From NCBI RefSeq assembly GCF_958979055.1, contig NC_084886.1:9335654-9399653 (forward strand): a stretch of DNA of 64,000 bases, given 5' to 3'. Shown here in pieces: positions 1 through 11,857 of this stretch. Source of the stretch: Alnus glutinosa. Its lineage: Eukaryota; Streptophyta; Magnoliopsida; Fagales; Betulaceae. The notes beneath the pieces are model-generated. The model worked only from the letters and a program-made list of their open reading frames with translations. It was not told the origin of the DNA and ran no database searches. How positions within the stretch are numbered: position 1 is the first letter of the stretch; each line of letters opens with the position of its first letter. The translations under genes and the position numbers were made by a program.

Positions 1-544
1 GTTTGATTTCTGAGCCGAAGAAATATTGGGAGGAGGTTGCTGATTGGAGTGTGTTTCAGATGAGGCATGACTGTCTTAGAAGCAGGTTGTGTATCTTGAG
101 CCTTAGTGCTACGGTTTATAACTTGTGGAAGCATATAAATTATATTCTACATGGGAATGTCTTGAGTTCGGAGGAGATGATTATAGCTAAGATTAAGGGA
201 GAGGTTTGGGCTTGTATTATGGCTAAAGGCCCTTATAAAAAGTCTTCCATGAATGTGCATGCAGCTTGAGGCTTTGTGGAATCTTCACAAGATCTTCAAT
301 TAGTATGATAGTTGTTGTTGGTACGTTGTTTCATGTGGTTTTGTTTCTTTGGGTTGTAAGGTGTTTACAAAGGTTTGTCTCTGTTTGGTTTGTTTGACGT
401 AGGACTTTTGAGTTTTAGTTTCTTTTGCCCTTTGTAATGTTTGAAGTTTGAATCACTTTTTTTGGTGTGTAATTTTGGTTGTTTTGGGCCATAAAAGTCT
501 TTCATTCATTAAAAAAAAAAGAAAAAAAAAAAAGAAAAAAAAAA
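1..544 (+). mobile_element. L1 LINE, 3' end with poly(A) tail
   Basis: The first 270 bases encode the last part of an L1-type ORF2 downstream of the reverse transcriptase. Its LSATVYNLWKHINYILHGN stretch matches the same region of the L1 fragment at about 12960-13040 (LSATMYNIWRNLNELKYGN). An untranslated tail with 'aaaagtctttcattcatt' follows, then an impure A-rich tract at 511-544. The 5' part is outside the window. The tail abuts an aldo-keto reductase exon relic directly, so the L1 inserted into, or was joined to, that broken gene copy. Confidence 0.75.
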
Positions 545-722
545 GGGTTGTAGCTGTCGGAAGTGTCAAGGAAGGTGACGTCGGAGTGGTAGATAAGAGT
601 GATCATGTCTTGGGAGGGCCATAGACGCCGGACATGCCCATGCAACCTGCAACCCAGGCCCTGTGCCAACACCTCCAGTCCCTGTGAACCCAGCTTTATC
701 CTCCCACTCTTACGGCCTCCAT
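545..722 (-). pseudogene. Aldo-keto reductase exon-1 relic (psi-1)
   Basis: The minus strand matches exon 1 of the intact aldo-keto reductases downstream ([11 protein letters not shown]-type sequence, DTSD region), starting at an ATG at 720-722. The frame is not kept and there is no donor site or exon 2, because the copy ends at the L1 poly(A). Its upstream flank (723-1000) is closely similar to the flank of the relic at 10916-11738, including a diverged version of the TGACG palindrome at about 889-912. It is a duplicated and truncated host gene. Confidence 0.8.
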
Positions 723-2830
723 TTCTTCCGATCCCCTTTTTCTTTTCTACAACAACCGCTACTACTACGTACTACCACTGGTAGCAGAAATCCAACTTCA
801 GCGATTATAAAAGGCTCGAACTCCTTCCCAAAGACGTGTAATAAAGAAAAGTAAAATCAAATAATCGTACTTCTAGCTAGTTCTAGCGTGCGTAAGGACT
901 TACGTACGTCGGCCAATCTTATAGGGCCTTTTTCTACCCTCGTGCCTCTGCCTAGCCTTAACATGCCCATGGTTCTCCAACGCCTTCTCTGCTAATGTTA
1001 CTGATTTATGGGTCTAGTGTTTTATTTTTATTTTTTTTAATAATTAATTTTTACTTTCACATTATTAATTGAGTTAAAAGCTTACTTCTTATGGACTGTA
1101 TATATATCTTATTAGTAATTAAGAACGGGTGATATCCTATATTGACACAAAAGACTTAAATAAAAGTCTTATCCTGCTTGTTCAACTTGAATAAGTGAAG
1201 GCGGCATTCAAACCTCATCCAATAATGTGATAAAGTATTTAAATAGAATAGTGAAAGTAGATAGTTAAAACAAAGAATGAATTATAGATTCTTTAAATAT
1301 TATTGAAAATCGGCTTGCAAAGGGAAGAGTACTAAATATATAGTTTATATATACATAATTAAAATTATATATACTTAAATCATGTGAAATTAACACTTAG
1401 AATCATAACAATGAGTAGTTAAAATAGGAAAAAATTATTATTTATTTTTTAGCTAAAATGGAAAAAATTTGAGCGGAATGTGGATACTCTTATGTTGGAG
1501 ATGAAATTAATTGTTAAAATTGCTCGTTCAAATTTTCCCTAAACTTTGATTGCAAATTCATAGCCATTCGTCCTTAAAAACAACACAAAACGAAGTGAAT
1601 TTGAATTTGAAGAAGTGGATGCATGCGTAACAGCACTCCATCTGGTATGGTTTGAGCAGTGTCACTTAAATTGTTCGTCTTGGTCAACTAAATGGTGGAG
1701 ACAACCGGGGGGACATTTGAAGGTTTGGGGGTGAGCATCAAGTTCCATCGGCTACAATTATTTATTTGAATTTGAAAGAATTTGTATAGGTAATAGTGAG
1801 AGATTACTTATGAAATTTATTTGACCAAATAAAAATTGGGTTGTTCAACCATTTATTCGGTCAGGTGAGCCTCATAAGTAGTCTTTACAATCACCTGCCC
1901 GAATTATCTTAAATTCAGACAAATAATTGTAGACGATCCTAATCCGATTATTTAAAAGAGCTCCTCGCAAAAATATTTTTAAAATATCTTTAGAGGTGTG
2001 TGCCTAGAGCATCATAATATTATAATATTTCTTGACATTAGTGCACACATATTAAATGTATGTTTTATGTTGTAAATATTAGTAGGAATAAGAACGTTTC
2101 TATTTTAAGGTCATGATTTAAAATTGGTGCATATAATAGTGTATATGAACTCAATGCTGGTATGTCTTTTACAATTTTAAATAATGTGAAATTATGTACA
2201 CTGTAAGAAACATCAACTTTAAATCCTGACCATAAAATAGATTTGAAATGAAGAAGATCCTATTTCGTATTTTGTATGTGTATATGTGCTTCATGAACAA
2301 TTAATAGCATATATGTATTTGAAAAATATTACTTATTAAAAAAGTGGTATGTTATCGAGATCCTCTCTATTTCTCTCTATTTAGTTATAAAGTAGAGATG
2401 TAATTGTCTTTTCATATTTTATAAAAATATGAAAAAATAACTATATTCTTACTTTATATCTATACGGAGAGAATCCTCTCCATTTTCGATCCAAATTCCA
2501 GGTTTTTGGATTCCCAATTCAATCAAATCATTGAGTACCTCGATCTAGGCCGGTCGTGACACACAAAGGACCAAGCTCTCTCAAGGGCGGTTGAATGAGC
2601 TGATCTGGTTGTCAGCGGACAAGAGTGGACTGCCAAAACATCTATCATTACTTAATGATTGAGTTGAATGGCCACTTAAAAAACAAAAACTTTCTACAAT
2701 GATTGAACATCGCAAACAAAGATCTTATTACTGAGCCAAATATCTGTGCTCTGATCTTCATGAACCATCATAACACTCTAGAACATATATTATTCCGAGC
2801 AGTCAAGAACTCAACACACTTCATACATAA
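723..2830. repeat. Duplicated non-coding segment (copy 1)
   Basis: No gene is visible. Most of this AT-rich stretch matches 13630-15200 and 16107-16416 in the same order (for example the runs near 960-1000/13737-13790 and 1560-1700/14380-14530). It is thus one copy of a segmental duplication that includes the flanking aldo-keto reductase copies. The interval 2340-2490 is specific to this copy, and 15200-16100 is specific to the other. Confidence 0.75.
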
Positions 2831-2886
2831 TATTGACAAAGTCTGATGGGGATTCAAGTTATTGAGACGCAGCAAAAGGCCTGTGC

Positions 2887-5516
2887 TTATGCATCTTTCC
2901 ATGAAGAAGGTGAAGGAGTTTCAGAAGTCTTCCAAGTTGCAAAGCCATCCTCATATCTATCACCCTTAACACCATCCCCTGAAGCAAATGATTCAAGTTC
3001 AGCCATTTCTTCTGGTGTCAGTTTCACAGACAAAGCCCCAATATTCTGGTTGAAGTTTTCAATCTTAGTGGTTCCTGGAATGGGACACACGTCTTTCCCT
3101 TGGTGATGAACCCAAGCCAGTGCTAGCTGTGATGGGGTGCATCCCTTCCTCGTTGCCATTTCATTAACACGCTCAAATACGATTTTGTTATGCTCCAGAT
3201 TTTCAGGTTGGAACCTAGGTAGAGACTGCAAGCAGTAAATACATACATCAGCATTGAGATTAGAATCACCAATTAAATTAAATGATAATTAAGTATACCC
3301 ACCCTTCTAAATATATACTTATCGGCAATAAGACTGAAATCATTAAGTATATTTCAAGGAGGTAGTGTAATTCATGAAGGCAATAATTTTTTAAATTTCA
3401 TCAATTCACGAAGGCACACACTTCAACACTATTCTGTAACATAGCGATTATGGCCCTAGGCATCCACAGCTGCAATGCCCTGGGTTAATTTTTCCAACAC
3501 TGAAGGATGTTAGCACATAAAACAGTAATTTGTTCAAATACGCAGCGAAAAGAGATTTAATTAAATCAAGCGCCTAATATTCTTTGCTTTTTTGTCTTTG
3601 TAAATCTCTATGCCAATGACATAAGAGACTTTATCCAAATCCTTTATTTCAAAATTTGAGTGAGAAAATTTTTAGTTTCATGTGAAAAACCTAGATTATT
3701 GTTTGCAAGCAAAGTATCATCTACATATAAGACAAGAAAGATAACTTTACTCTCGTTGTCCTTAAGTTACATATATTGATCAACAATTAAAGTAGACATG
3801 CACACAAAAGTTTTAGCAAACCATTGAGCATTGAAAATCATTTGTTTTCGACAAATTATGACTACTAGCTTGGTTATTGTAACTACTTAAGAAAATTGTG
3901 AGCACAAGTCTAGTTTTATCTAGAAAGTCGACTACTCTATGAGGTCATTAAAAAAAAAATGCATATTGATCTTGTAAGATCCGTTAAAGCATCATTTATT
4001 TTAAAAGCTTAAGCTGATAAAGAATAATTAATTTAATCATTTAATAAATATTTTAATATTCACCGTCATTTATGGACTAGACAATATAAAAAATATTTTT
4101 ATTGAAAATGAGGATCAAAATTCAAACTTAAGACCTCAGTCTAGCACAATGTTAAATTATAATTTATCTCATTTAACAGCGTCAATCACTGGGCCAACAG
4201 TTACTTGTGAGTAAGAATACTCATAAATGCAGCAATGATGCTATAGAACTGTTATTCCAAATGACTGCCTATTTCATTTTTCAAGCTCAACAATTGCGGT
4301 AGATGTACAAACCTTTCGGAAGTCATCGTTGGAAAGATTTTCAAAAGTCTTATGGCCCGACGTAAAGAATCCTCGTCCTAGAGGACTGTATGCAACAATC
4401 CCAATGCCTAGTTCCCTGAAAAATTGGGGGAATAAAATTAAAATCTGGACTTTAATTGTTCTATAACCTCAAAAAAAAGAAAAGGCAATTGTAGTTTGAT
4501 GCCTCACCTGCAAGTAGGAATTATTTCTTCCTCCGCATCTCTTGCCCATAAAGACCACTCAAGCTCCACAGCTGTTATTGGATGAACTGCATGTGCTCTT
4601 CTGATGGTCGAAGCAGAGGCCTCGGACAGACCAATGTACTTTATTTTGCCTTCTTCAACTAGTTTCTTCAGTTCCCCAATCTATATATACATCATCCAGA
4701 ATATATAGAAGAATTAGGGGTACGTGCTAAATTGCATGCTTCTTGAAAATTGCAAAACGAAGCTAAACTTTTTTATATGAACAAATTGATAGTCTTCAAA
4801 ATATGCCGATGGAACTCATAGGTTGAATTGATTGAAGTAGAACAAAAAGGCGAATAAGGTGTTCCCATATTGGTTTGCTAGTGCTCCTAGAAGTAATTGC
4901 AATTATATCACTATACGACAACACAGTTATACCTTGATTTTCATCCTGTACTCTTAACCTATTATGGAAAACAATTACTGTGCTTGACAGAGGGTGAAAG
5001 ATGCGAGGAACAAACCGTGACTTCGATGGGAACGCGGGTGTCGATGCGGTGCTGGTAGTAGAGATCGATGCAATCCAATTGGAGGCGCTTCAGGCTGGCC
5101 TCACAGGACGCTCTCACATACGCTGGATCGCCACAGACCTCTCTCTTCCCATCCGCATTGATAATTCCGAACTTGGTTGCCAATTCCACCCTCTCTCTCA
5201 CCCCTCCCTTCAAAGCCTGCTGCCCAAGAAACGGAATCTAAGAGTAAACGAACAAACAAACAAGCAAACAAACAAACAAAAAAAAAAGACACGGGACCTT
5301 TCCGAGAAGGATTTCGTTGGTGAAGGGGCCGTAGAAGTCGGAGGTGTCGAGGAAGGTGACGCCGGAGTGGACGGCGTGCTGTATGAGAGCGATCATGTCT
5401 TGTTCTGGCTTGGGAGGGCCATAGAAGCCGGCCATGCCCAAACAACCCAGGCCCTGTGCTGACACCTCCAGTCCCTGTGAACCCAGCTTTATCCTCCCCA
5501 CTCTTCCGGCCGCCAT
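2887..5516 (-). CDS. Aldo-keto reductase, AKR13-like (copy A)
   Basis: NADPH-dependent aldo-keto reductase of the auxin-induced PCNT115 / perakine reductase type, expected to be a soluble cytosolic TIM-barrel enzyme reducing aldehydes or ketones; the substrate cannot be read from sequence. Model: complement(join(2887..3225, 4313..4415, 4508..4680, 5016..5216, 5298..5516)), 344 codons, all GT-AG junctions in frame. Start is [11 protein letters not shown]; an upstream in-frame ATG lies in the leader but family proteins begin here. The tetrad is complete: Asp57 and Tyr62 (DTSDFYG), Lys88 (ATKFG), His129 (YYQHRID). Exon 5 carries the cofactor-side motif [11 protein letters not shown]. Length is normal for the family. 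Intron 4 (1.09 kb) holds an old copia fragment. It has the as-1-like element upstream. It looks functional; expression is unproven. Confidence 0.9.
3575..3790 (-). mobile_element. Ty1/copia RT fossil in intron 4 of copy A
   Basis: The minus strand of this intronic stretch reads as a piece of copia reverse transcriptase around the YVDD region ([12 protein letters not shown]-like, then an IEIYKD-like stretch). It is short, old and broken. The same fossil sits at the same place in copy B (17139-17790), so it predates the A/B duplication. Confidence 0.6.
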
Positions 5517-5680
5517 TTCTTTCTTTCTTTGCTTTCTACAACAACAGCAGCAGAAACCCAAGTTGATCGATTAGAAAGGATCTTGCCAAAGGTGTAACAT
5601 ATAGCGAGTGGCTGGTGAAGGAATTGAAGAGGATGGAAATTTAAAACGCAGCAGGGCGGGGTCAAAGGACTATCCCCATC

Positions 5681-5700
5681 GTACGTAAGGACCTACGTCA
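5681..5700 (-). promoter_or_regulatory. as-1/ocs-like TGACG palindrome, copy A promoter
   Basis: In gene orientation this is TGACGTAGGTCCTTACGTAC, followed upstream by a CCAAT-type motif (GGCTGACG preceded by AATT). Paired ACGT cores 12 bases apart resemble the as-1/ocs element bound by TGA-class bZIP factors. It lies 165 bp upstream of the ATG. The same element recurs before copies B, C and D. Binding is inferred, not shown. Confidence 0.55.
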
Positions 5701-6600
5701 GCCAATTCGTTTTCGGCGAATACAAAAAAATGGGAGTGCTGATACATGGGAGACAACCAACTGTTCGATGGGCCCAATCACTCTCTTTTCACCTTTTTAA
5801 TTAAAAAAAAAAAAACAAAATTTGTCCTTTGATGGACAAATTTTAATTCTTTTTATTACAAAATAAAAAAGAAATGGTGGGGGAGGTTGGTTGTCCCCCA
5901 CAAAGCACAAATCATTTCCCCAAAAATAGATTATCTATTGTTGAACATTATTGTTCATATATATATATATATCACAGTTACTGTTGATTTTGTTATAAAA
6001 TTTTTATCTCATACATTATTTAACTTTCTCCGTCATCTATTTAATAATTTATAAATAATAAAAAATTAAAAAATCATTATCCACAAATCAAACTATATCT
6101 AAAATAAAAATTTAAAATCGCTATCTGAATTACATATGCAGATAATAATTTTTATTCAGATAGTGGTATGCCTAGTGCCTAGAGTATCAGAACAATAAAA
6201 CAAATTAATGGTATATAATATTTCTTGACTGTAATGCATACATATTAAATGTGTGTTTTATATATTATGCGGTATTTTGTAGTAAGTGCATGTATGCGTG
6301 GCTCCAAGGTTTGGATTCCCAATTCAACCAAACCATTGAGTAGCTAGGCCGGCCCTGACAGTCACCACTCACCTGATCATCTCATTCGATCAACAGAAAG
6401 CTCGGTCCTTTGTCTATCGCGGCCGGCCTTGTGTTCAATGATTTGGTTGAAAGCTAATGTTGAAATCTATCCCGTCCATTCTTTTACTTTGTGTCAAACT
6501 TTAAGCTTAATTACTTTGTGTACAATTTCTCTACAATCATAGAATATCGCAAACAAATATTTGATTACTGAACCAAATGCTTTACTTATCCTAACAGGTG
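5701..6600. repeat. Relic downstream flank of a lost C-type AKR unit
   Basis: From about 5940 to 6590 the sequence follows 25690-26220 and 36050-37040, the DNA just downstream of AKR copies C and D (shared 'cctagtgcctagagtatcag' and 'ggccggccctgacagt' blocks). Homology stops near 6590 before any exon. So a C-type gene once followed here, or only its 3' flank was duplicated. No gene remains. Confidence 0.65.
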
Positions 6601-8320
6601 AGCGGCTAACAAAAACTTGTTTAAATACGTGATTCTTATAAAAATTCTCTTCTCCTTACGGTCTGAATTACTAATAATCCGTCTACCTAGACAGTAAAAT
6701 TATAAGAAATCTCTTTCATTTCACTGTACGTAATGAGGTATATATATATATATATATCTGGGCTTCATTTTATGATTTAGTCTGGTAGCTAGACTTGTTG
6801 AAAACTAGCTAGGGGCTGGAAAGCGCTTCTAATTGGACTGTCTGCTGAGCTGAATTACTCCACCAAATCGTTGATAAAAAAAAAGGAGATCGGTGGAGTG
6901 TCCTAATCATGGAGCCATTCTCCAGCTTTTAAAACAATAAACAATTAGTCTATGGCCACCTTCATTTCACTGAGGAGAACTCAAAATTTCTACGTGTTCC
7001 ACTCAAATTGCATGTGATTTCTCAATTATTAGACATGTCAATTGTAGGGAACTAGAGCTTCATTCAAGAGAACGAAAAAGGACGACAGAAAAAAATATAT
7101 ATATAAAGAGGTGAGTTTTATTTCTTGCAAGAAACAATCATGCTAGTTTTTTTTTCTTTCTTTTTTTCTAGTTAAAAATGACAGACGTGAGAGATCAACT
7201 GTAATTATTTTATTTATGCGCGATCAAAACGGCACTTTTTGGAAGACACGTATTTGCCTTCCAACTTTGGGGGAGAATTGAAAAAAAAAAAAAAAAAATT
7301 GGGGAGACAAATCTAAAATAATAAAAAAATTTAGGGGTAAAATTTATTTATTTTTTTCTTGAGAAAACCTTGGCGTTTGGGGCAGCCCCAAGGCTGTATG
7401 TGGCTCTACTATTGTCTTGAAATTAATTGTAATTCAAGCTTCTAGTAAATACAAAAAAGACATTATCTATAGTTAAGCACTATTATTTAAATCACACTTA
7501 CTAATTATTTTGACATGAAATTTTCATCTCATATATTATTTAGCTTTTTGCATCATCTATTTTATATTTGGTGAATGAAAAAAATATTGAAAAACCGCGA
7601 TTATACACATAAAAGTGAGATTATTTTACTTTTTCAATATTAGCTCTTACTTTTCAAATACAAACGCCAACCAATTATCTATTTCATCTTCTACACTTTT
7701 AAGGACATGTTTGGGTAACACAATTTTTTATTATTTTTAAAATACATGTTTGGGTTGTTTTACTAAATTTGAATTTTATCTTAAGTTTTCTAAACCATTT
7801 AAACGATTTTTTTTTTTTATATTCGTAATTTTAAATACAGTAAAAATAAAAATAAAAATAAAAAAATCCGCATACCAATCGAACCCTACACATTTCTCTT
7901 TTAACTATAAGAAAATATAATATAATACCCTGGATATCTTGATAGCATCTTTTTTGGATAAGAAGCCTAACTCTTGTATATAAGACTTTGTCAACATTTA
8001 AGTCTTATAAATCTAATCGTTTGATCTATCCTAACGCAAGCATTCAATAATTGGGGTAAAAATAAAATGATATAATAGTAAAAATTACGTTTTTTCTTTA
8101 TATATATATATTTACTTTTGTCGTTAAGTTATATGACTATAATATATTAGTATCCTAAATAACATCACTCATTAGGTTTAAGGCTTACGTCTTATGGACG
8201 ATGTATATTATTAGTAAGGACAAAGATTTATTCCAAACTCGGTTGGAGAAACTTTCTTCAACCAAATTTATAAAAATGTCATGTGTTCTTTTAGATGTAA
8301 GAAGCATGCGCTTTTTTTAT
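6601..8320. other. AT-rich intergenic DNA, no gene seen
   Basis: No coding region, RNA gene or clear element was recognised. There are homopolymer runs, (TA)n tracts at 6740-6758 and 8100-8110, and scattered diverged bits of the array flank (7480-7560 resembles 20740-20830). Confidence 0.5.
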
Positions 8321-8996
8321 TTGGAAAAATCATATCTAACCCATATGTTTTCATCTTAATTGAATTTAGTCATAATTGGGTTTTCAATTTTAAGAATAAT
8401 GTCTTTAAGTTTTTTTACTCAAATTTTAAATTGGTCTCTCTATTACTTTACTATTAAATTTAATGATTTTTTATTTGTCACGTGTATCTCATTCAACACG
8501 TCAGGGCCTATCTCAGCGTCAAAGTTAATGATTTTTCCTCTATTAATGCTACAAATTTAGAAGATTAAGATGACAAAGAATATGTTTTTTGTTTTTGGAA
8601 TTGGGATCGATCTTTTGTTTTTGTTTTTATGGATGATTTTGTGCATAATGATATGACATTGATATTAGGTGTTGATATGAACACTAACGTGTCAATTGAG
8701 ATGACAAAGAATATGTTTTTTGTTTTTGGAATTTGGATCGATCTTTTGTTTTTGTTTTTATGGATGATTTTGTGCATAATGATATGACATTGATATTAGG
8801 TGTTGATATGAACACTAACGTGTCAATTGAGACACACATGACATATGACAAACCATTCATTTTTTACAGAAAATTGATTGAGGGACATATTTAAAATCTT
8901 GGCAAAACTTAATAACCGTATTCTTTTGAAATTAGAAACTCAATGACTAAAGTCAAATTAGATAAAAACTTAAGGGCTAAATATGATTTTCCTCCT
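8321..8996. mobile_element. MITE-like element with diverged terminal inverted repeats
   Basis: The left end (8325-8395) and the reverse complement of the right end (8930-8996) are alignable over about 65 bp with many mismatches: both begin with a 'gaaaatcata' type run and include TTTAGTCAT. There is no coding capacity. Superfamily and target-site duplication are not resolved. It carries an internal 131-bp tandem duplication. Confidence 0.45.
8571..8832. repeat. Two tandem copies of a 131-bp unit
   Basis: The unit beginning 'tgacaaagaatatgtttttt' at 8571 repeats almost perfectly at 8702 (only one or two differences), ending at the 'gtgtcaattgag' boundary. The near-identity points to a recent duplication inside the MITE-like element. 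Confidence 0.85.
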
Positions 8997-9281
8997 TTTT
9001 TAATTGAAATGACAAAATTGAAAGAGCAAATGCATTTTTAATAAAAATTTCTTTCAACTTTGTCATTTCAATTATAAAAAGCACTTGTTTCTTACATGCA
9101 AAAAAGACGCATTGCATCTTTACAGACGAAGTTGAAAGAAGTTCCTTATACCTAATTTAGAGAAATATTAGTAATTAATAACAAGTGATATCCCAAATTT
9201 GTATTGAATTTATATTTACATAAAGACAAATCAAAGTCTTATTGAATAAGTGAAGGCATTCAAACCTCAACTAATTATAAT

Positions 9282-10702
9282 GTGATAGCTCTATTCTCTA
9301 TAGCATTCAAGTCTGTTGGTCTAGTATTTTTATTCTACCCAAGAGGATTCTTAAGGAAATTAGCCAGAAATTTAGCCGATTTCTTTGGAATGCTAATGAT
9401 GTTATTCCTGCCAAGGCCAAAGTCTCTTGGTTTAACATTTGTTTTCCAAAAAAAGAAGGGGTTTGGGGTTTGGGGTTGAAGGATGTGGAAATATGGAATT
9501 TGTCTTCCATTATGAGGCACATATGAGGTATCTTTGCTCAATCAAGATCCATTTGGGTGGCTTGGGTTCATGAGCACTTGCTGAAAGGGAAGAGCTTCCG
9601 AAAAGTAATCATCCCTAACAACAGTTCCTAGTGTTGGAGAAAATTACTCAAAACTCGAAACATAGCTTAGGAGTTTCTCAGGATTGATGTTGGTCCTGGA
9701 AGTAAAATTCATATTTGGGTGGATAATTGGCACCCCTTTGGAGCTTTGGTTGACAGGATTGGGCATAGAATCATAAAATAGCCAGCTGGAATCTAAGCTA
9801 GACTCTATTATTAGGAAAGGTAATTGGTGTTGGTGTCTTGCACGATCTGATGATCTTGTTGCTATACAAAGCAAGTTGTCGGAAGTGCCCATTGGTGAAA
9901 TAGATAAGCCGTTCTGGACTATTGCTAGATTAGGCTCTTATATATGCTTGTTCAGACACCTGGACCTATCTTAGGAAGAAGAAAGATGAGGTGAGTTGGT
10001 GGCCTTTGGTTTGGCATTCTTTTTCCATTTCTAAACAGGCTTTCATCCTTTGGTTGGCTGTCCTCAACAGACTCATCACTGGAGATCGCTTGACTGGTTG
10101 GGGTTTTCAAGGGGATACCAACTGTACTTTCTGTAGGGGTGAAATTGAGAGCCGAAACCATATGTTTTTTCTATGTGGTTTCAACTCCCGGATTTGGAAA
10201 GCATGTTTGCAGTGATGTGGTATTTTGAGCCATTCTACTAGCTGTAATGATGTTATTGCTGAGGGGTGCAATCACTGGAAAATTAAGAGCCTAATGGGTA
10301 CTATATGCAGACTGTTATTGAGCTCTACAATTTATAATATATGGTGAGTCTGGAATAAGATTAAATTTGGGGGTCATCCTCAAATGGAAGAGCAACTCCT
10401 GAAACAAATATTTTGAGAGGTTAAATGTAGAATTTATGGAAAAGGAAAATTTCCTAGGAATATATATGGAGAATGTCTCCTTCTGCCATAGGTAGAATAT
10501 TGATGTCAATATACTGCATTAGTATAGTTAGCAGCTTAGTTGTTTCTTTGTAGTTTTGTTTGGTTGTTTGCCTAGAGACACTCTCTGGTTGTTAAGGGTG
10601 TTCTGCTTAGGGTTGTTTCCCTTTGATTATACAGTTGATTCTTTTGTCAATATATAGATCTACTCATTTTTTCAAATAATAATAATAATAATAATAATAA
10701 TG
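9282..10702 (+). mobile_element. L1 LINE fragment (RT C-terminal end and zf-RVT domain)
   Basis: The plus strand carries pieces of L1 ORF2: an RT thumb-like part (RGFLRKLARNLADFFG, then FQKKKGFGVWGLKDVE), then HIWVDNWHPFG, then the zinc-binding zf-RVT domain (SWWPLVWHSFSISKQAFILW ... CTFCRGEIESRNHMFFLCGF). The frame is broken several times and the 5' two thirds are missing. The 3' end runs to an (AAT)n tail at 10676-10701. Confidence 0.8.
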
Positions 10703-10915
10703 TGATAAGTACATTCACTAACTTACCGATCGATAACCAAATATTTATGTCCTGATCTTCATGGAATCAGGCATGATTACATTGTAAGAGAACAACATAG
10801 ATAAATTATTCTGAGTAGTCAAGAACTCAGCACTCAACACACTTCAATTATAATACGGACGAAGTGTACGAGGATTCAAGTTATTGGAACACGTGCAGCA
10901 AAAGGCATGTGCTTA

Positions 10916-11738
10916 TCATGCGGCTTTCCATGAAGAAAGTGAAGGAGTTTTAGAATTCTTCCTAGTCGGAATGTCATTCCTACTTCTATCACCCTTAACA
11001 ACATATATATTGAGAAGCAAATGATTCAAGTTCAGCCATTTCTTCTGTTGTGAGTTCGACAGACAGAGCTCCAATGTTCTCGTCGAAGTTTTCAACCTTG
11101 GTGTGTTCCTGGAATGGGACACACGTCATTCCCTTAGCTTGGTGATGAACCCAGGCCCATGCTAGCTGCTATGGGGTGCATCCCTTCCTCGTTGCCATTT
11201 CATTAACATGAATTGTGACTTTGATGGGAAGGCGGGTGTCGATGCAGTGTTGGTAGTAGAGATCAATGCAATCCAATTGGAGGCGCTTCAAGCTGGCCTC
11301 ATCGGCTGCTCTCACATACGCTGGATCGCGCCGGATCTCCCTCTTCCCACTCGCAAAGCTAAATCCGAACTCGGTTGACAATTGCACCCTCTCTTTCACC
11401 CCTCCCTCCAAAGCCTACTGCATGCCAAGAAACGAAATTTAAGAACAAACAAATTAACAAAAAAGCCAAAAAAAAAAAAAAAAAAATTGAAAATGAAAGC
11501 AAAAAAGATGTGGGACCTTTTCGAGAAGGATTTCGTTGGCGAATGGGCCGTAGCTATCGGAAGTGTCAAGGAAGGTGACGCTAGAGTGGACAGCGTGGTG
11601 GATAAGAGTGATTATGTCTTGTTCGGGCTTGGGAGGGCCATAGATGTCGGACATGCCCATGTAGCCCAGACCCTATGCCGACACCTCCAGTCCCTGTGAA
11701 CCCAGCTTTATCATCCCCATAGCTCTTGCGGCCTCCAT
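10916..11738 (-). pseudogene. Aldo-keto reductase relic with exon 5 fused to exon 2 (psi-2)
   Basis: Exon 1 (11517-11738) and exon 2 (from 11414) are present with intron 1 between them. Exon 2 then runs straight into the middle of exon 5 at about 11208, so intron 2, exons 3-4 and the start of exon 5 are gone. The join happens to be in frame (PIKVT then [13 protein letters not shown]) but soon stops. The catalytic lysine motif reads STEFG, not ATKFG, so the active site is lost. Exon 5 downstream has frame breaks. Retained intron 1 excludes a processed copy. The 3' flank from about 10703 matches that of A and B. Confidence 0.85.
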
Positions 11739-11857
11739 TTCTTCCCCTTTTTCTTTCTACAACAACCGCTGCTACTACTACCACTGGTAGCAGAAATCCA
11801 ACTTCAGCGATTATAGAAAGGCTCGAACTCCTTCCCAAAAACGTGTAATAAAAGAAA

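Noticed and set aside
5001-5462. Long open frame antisense to AKR exons 1 and 2 (also near 19086, 27257 and 34562)
   Set aside because: It is the complement of conserved exons and is explained by their codon composition; it crosses the intron and matches no family.
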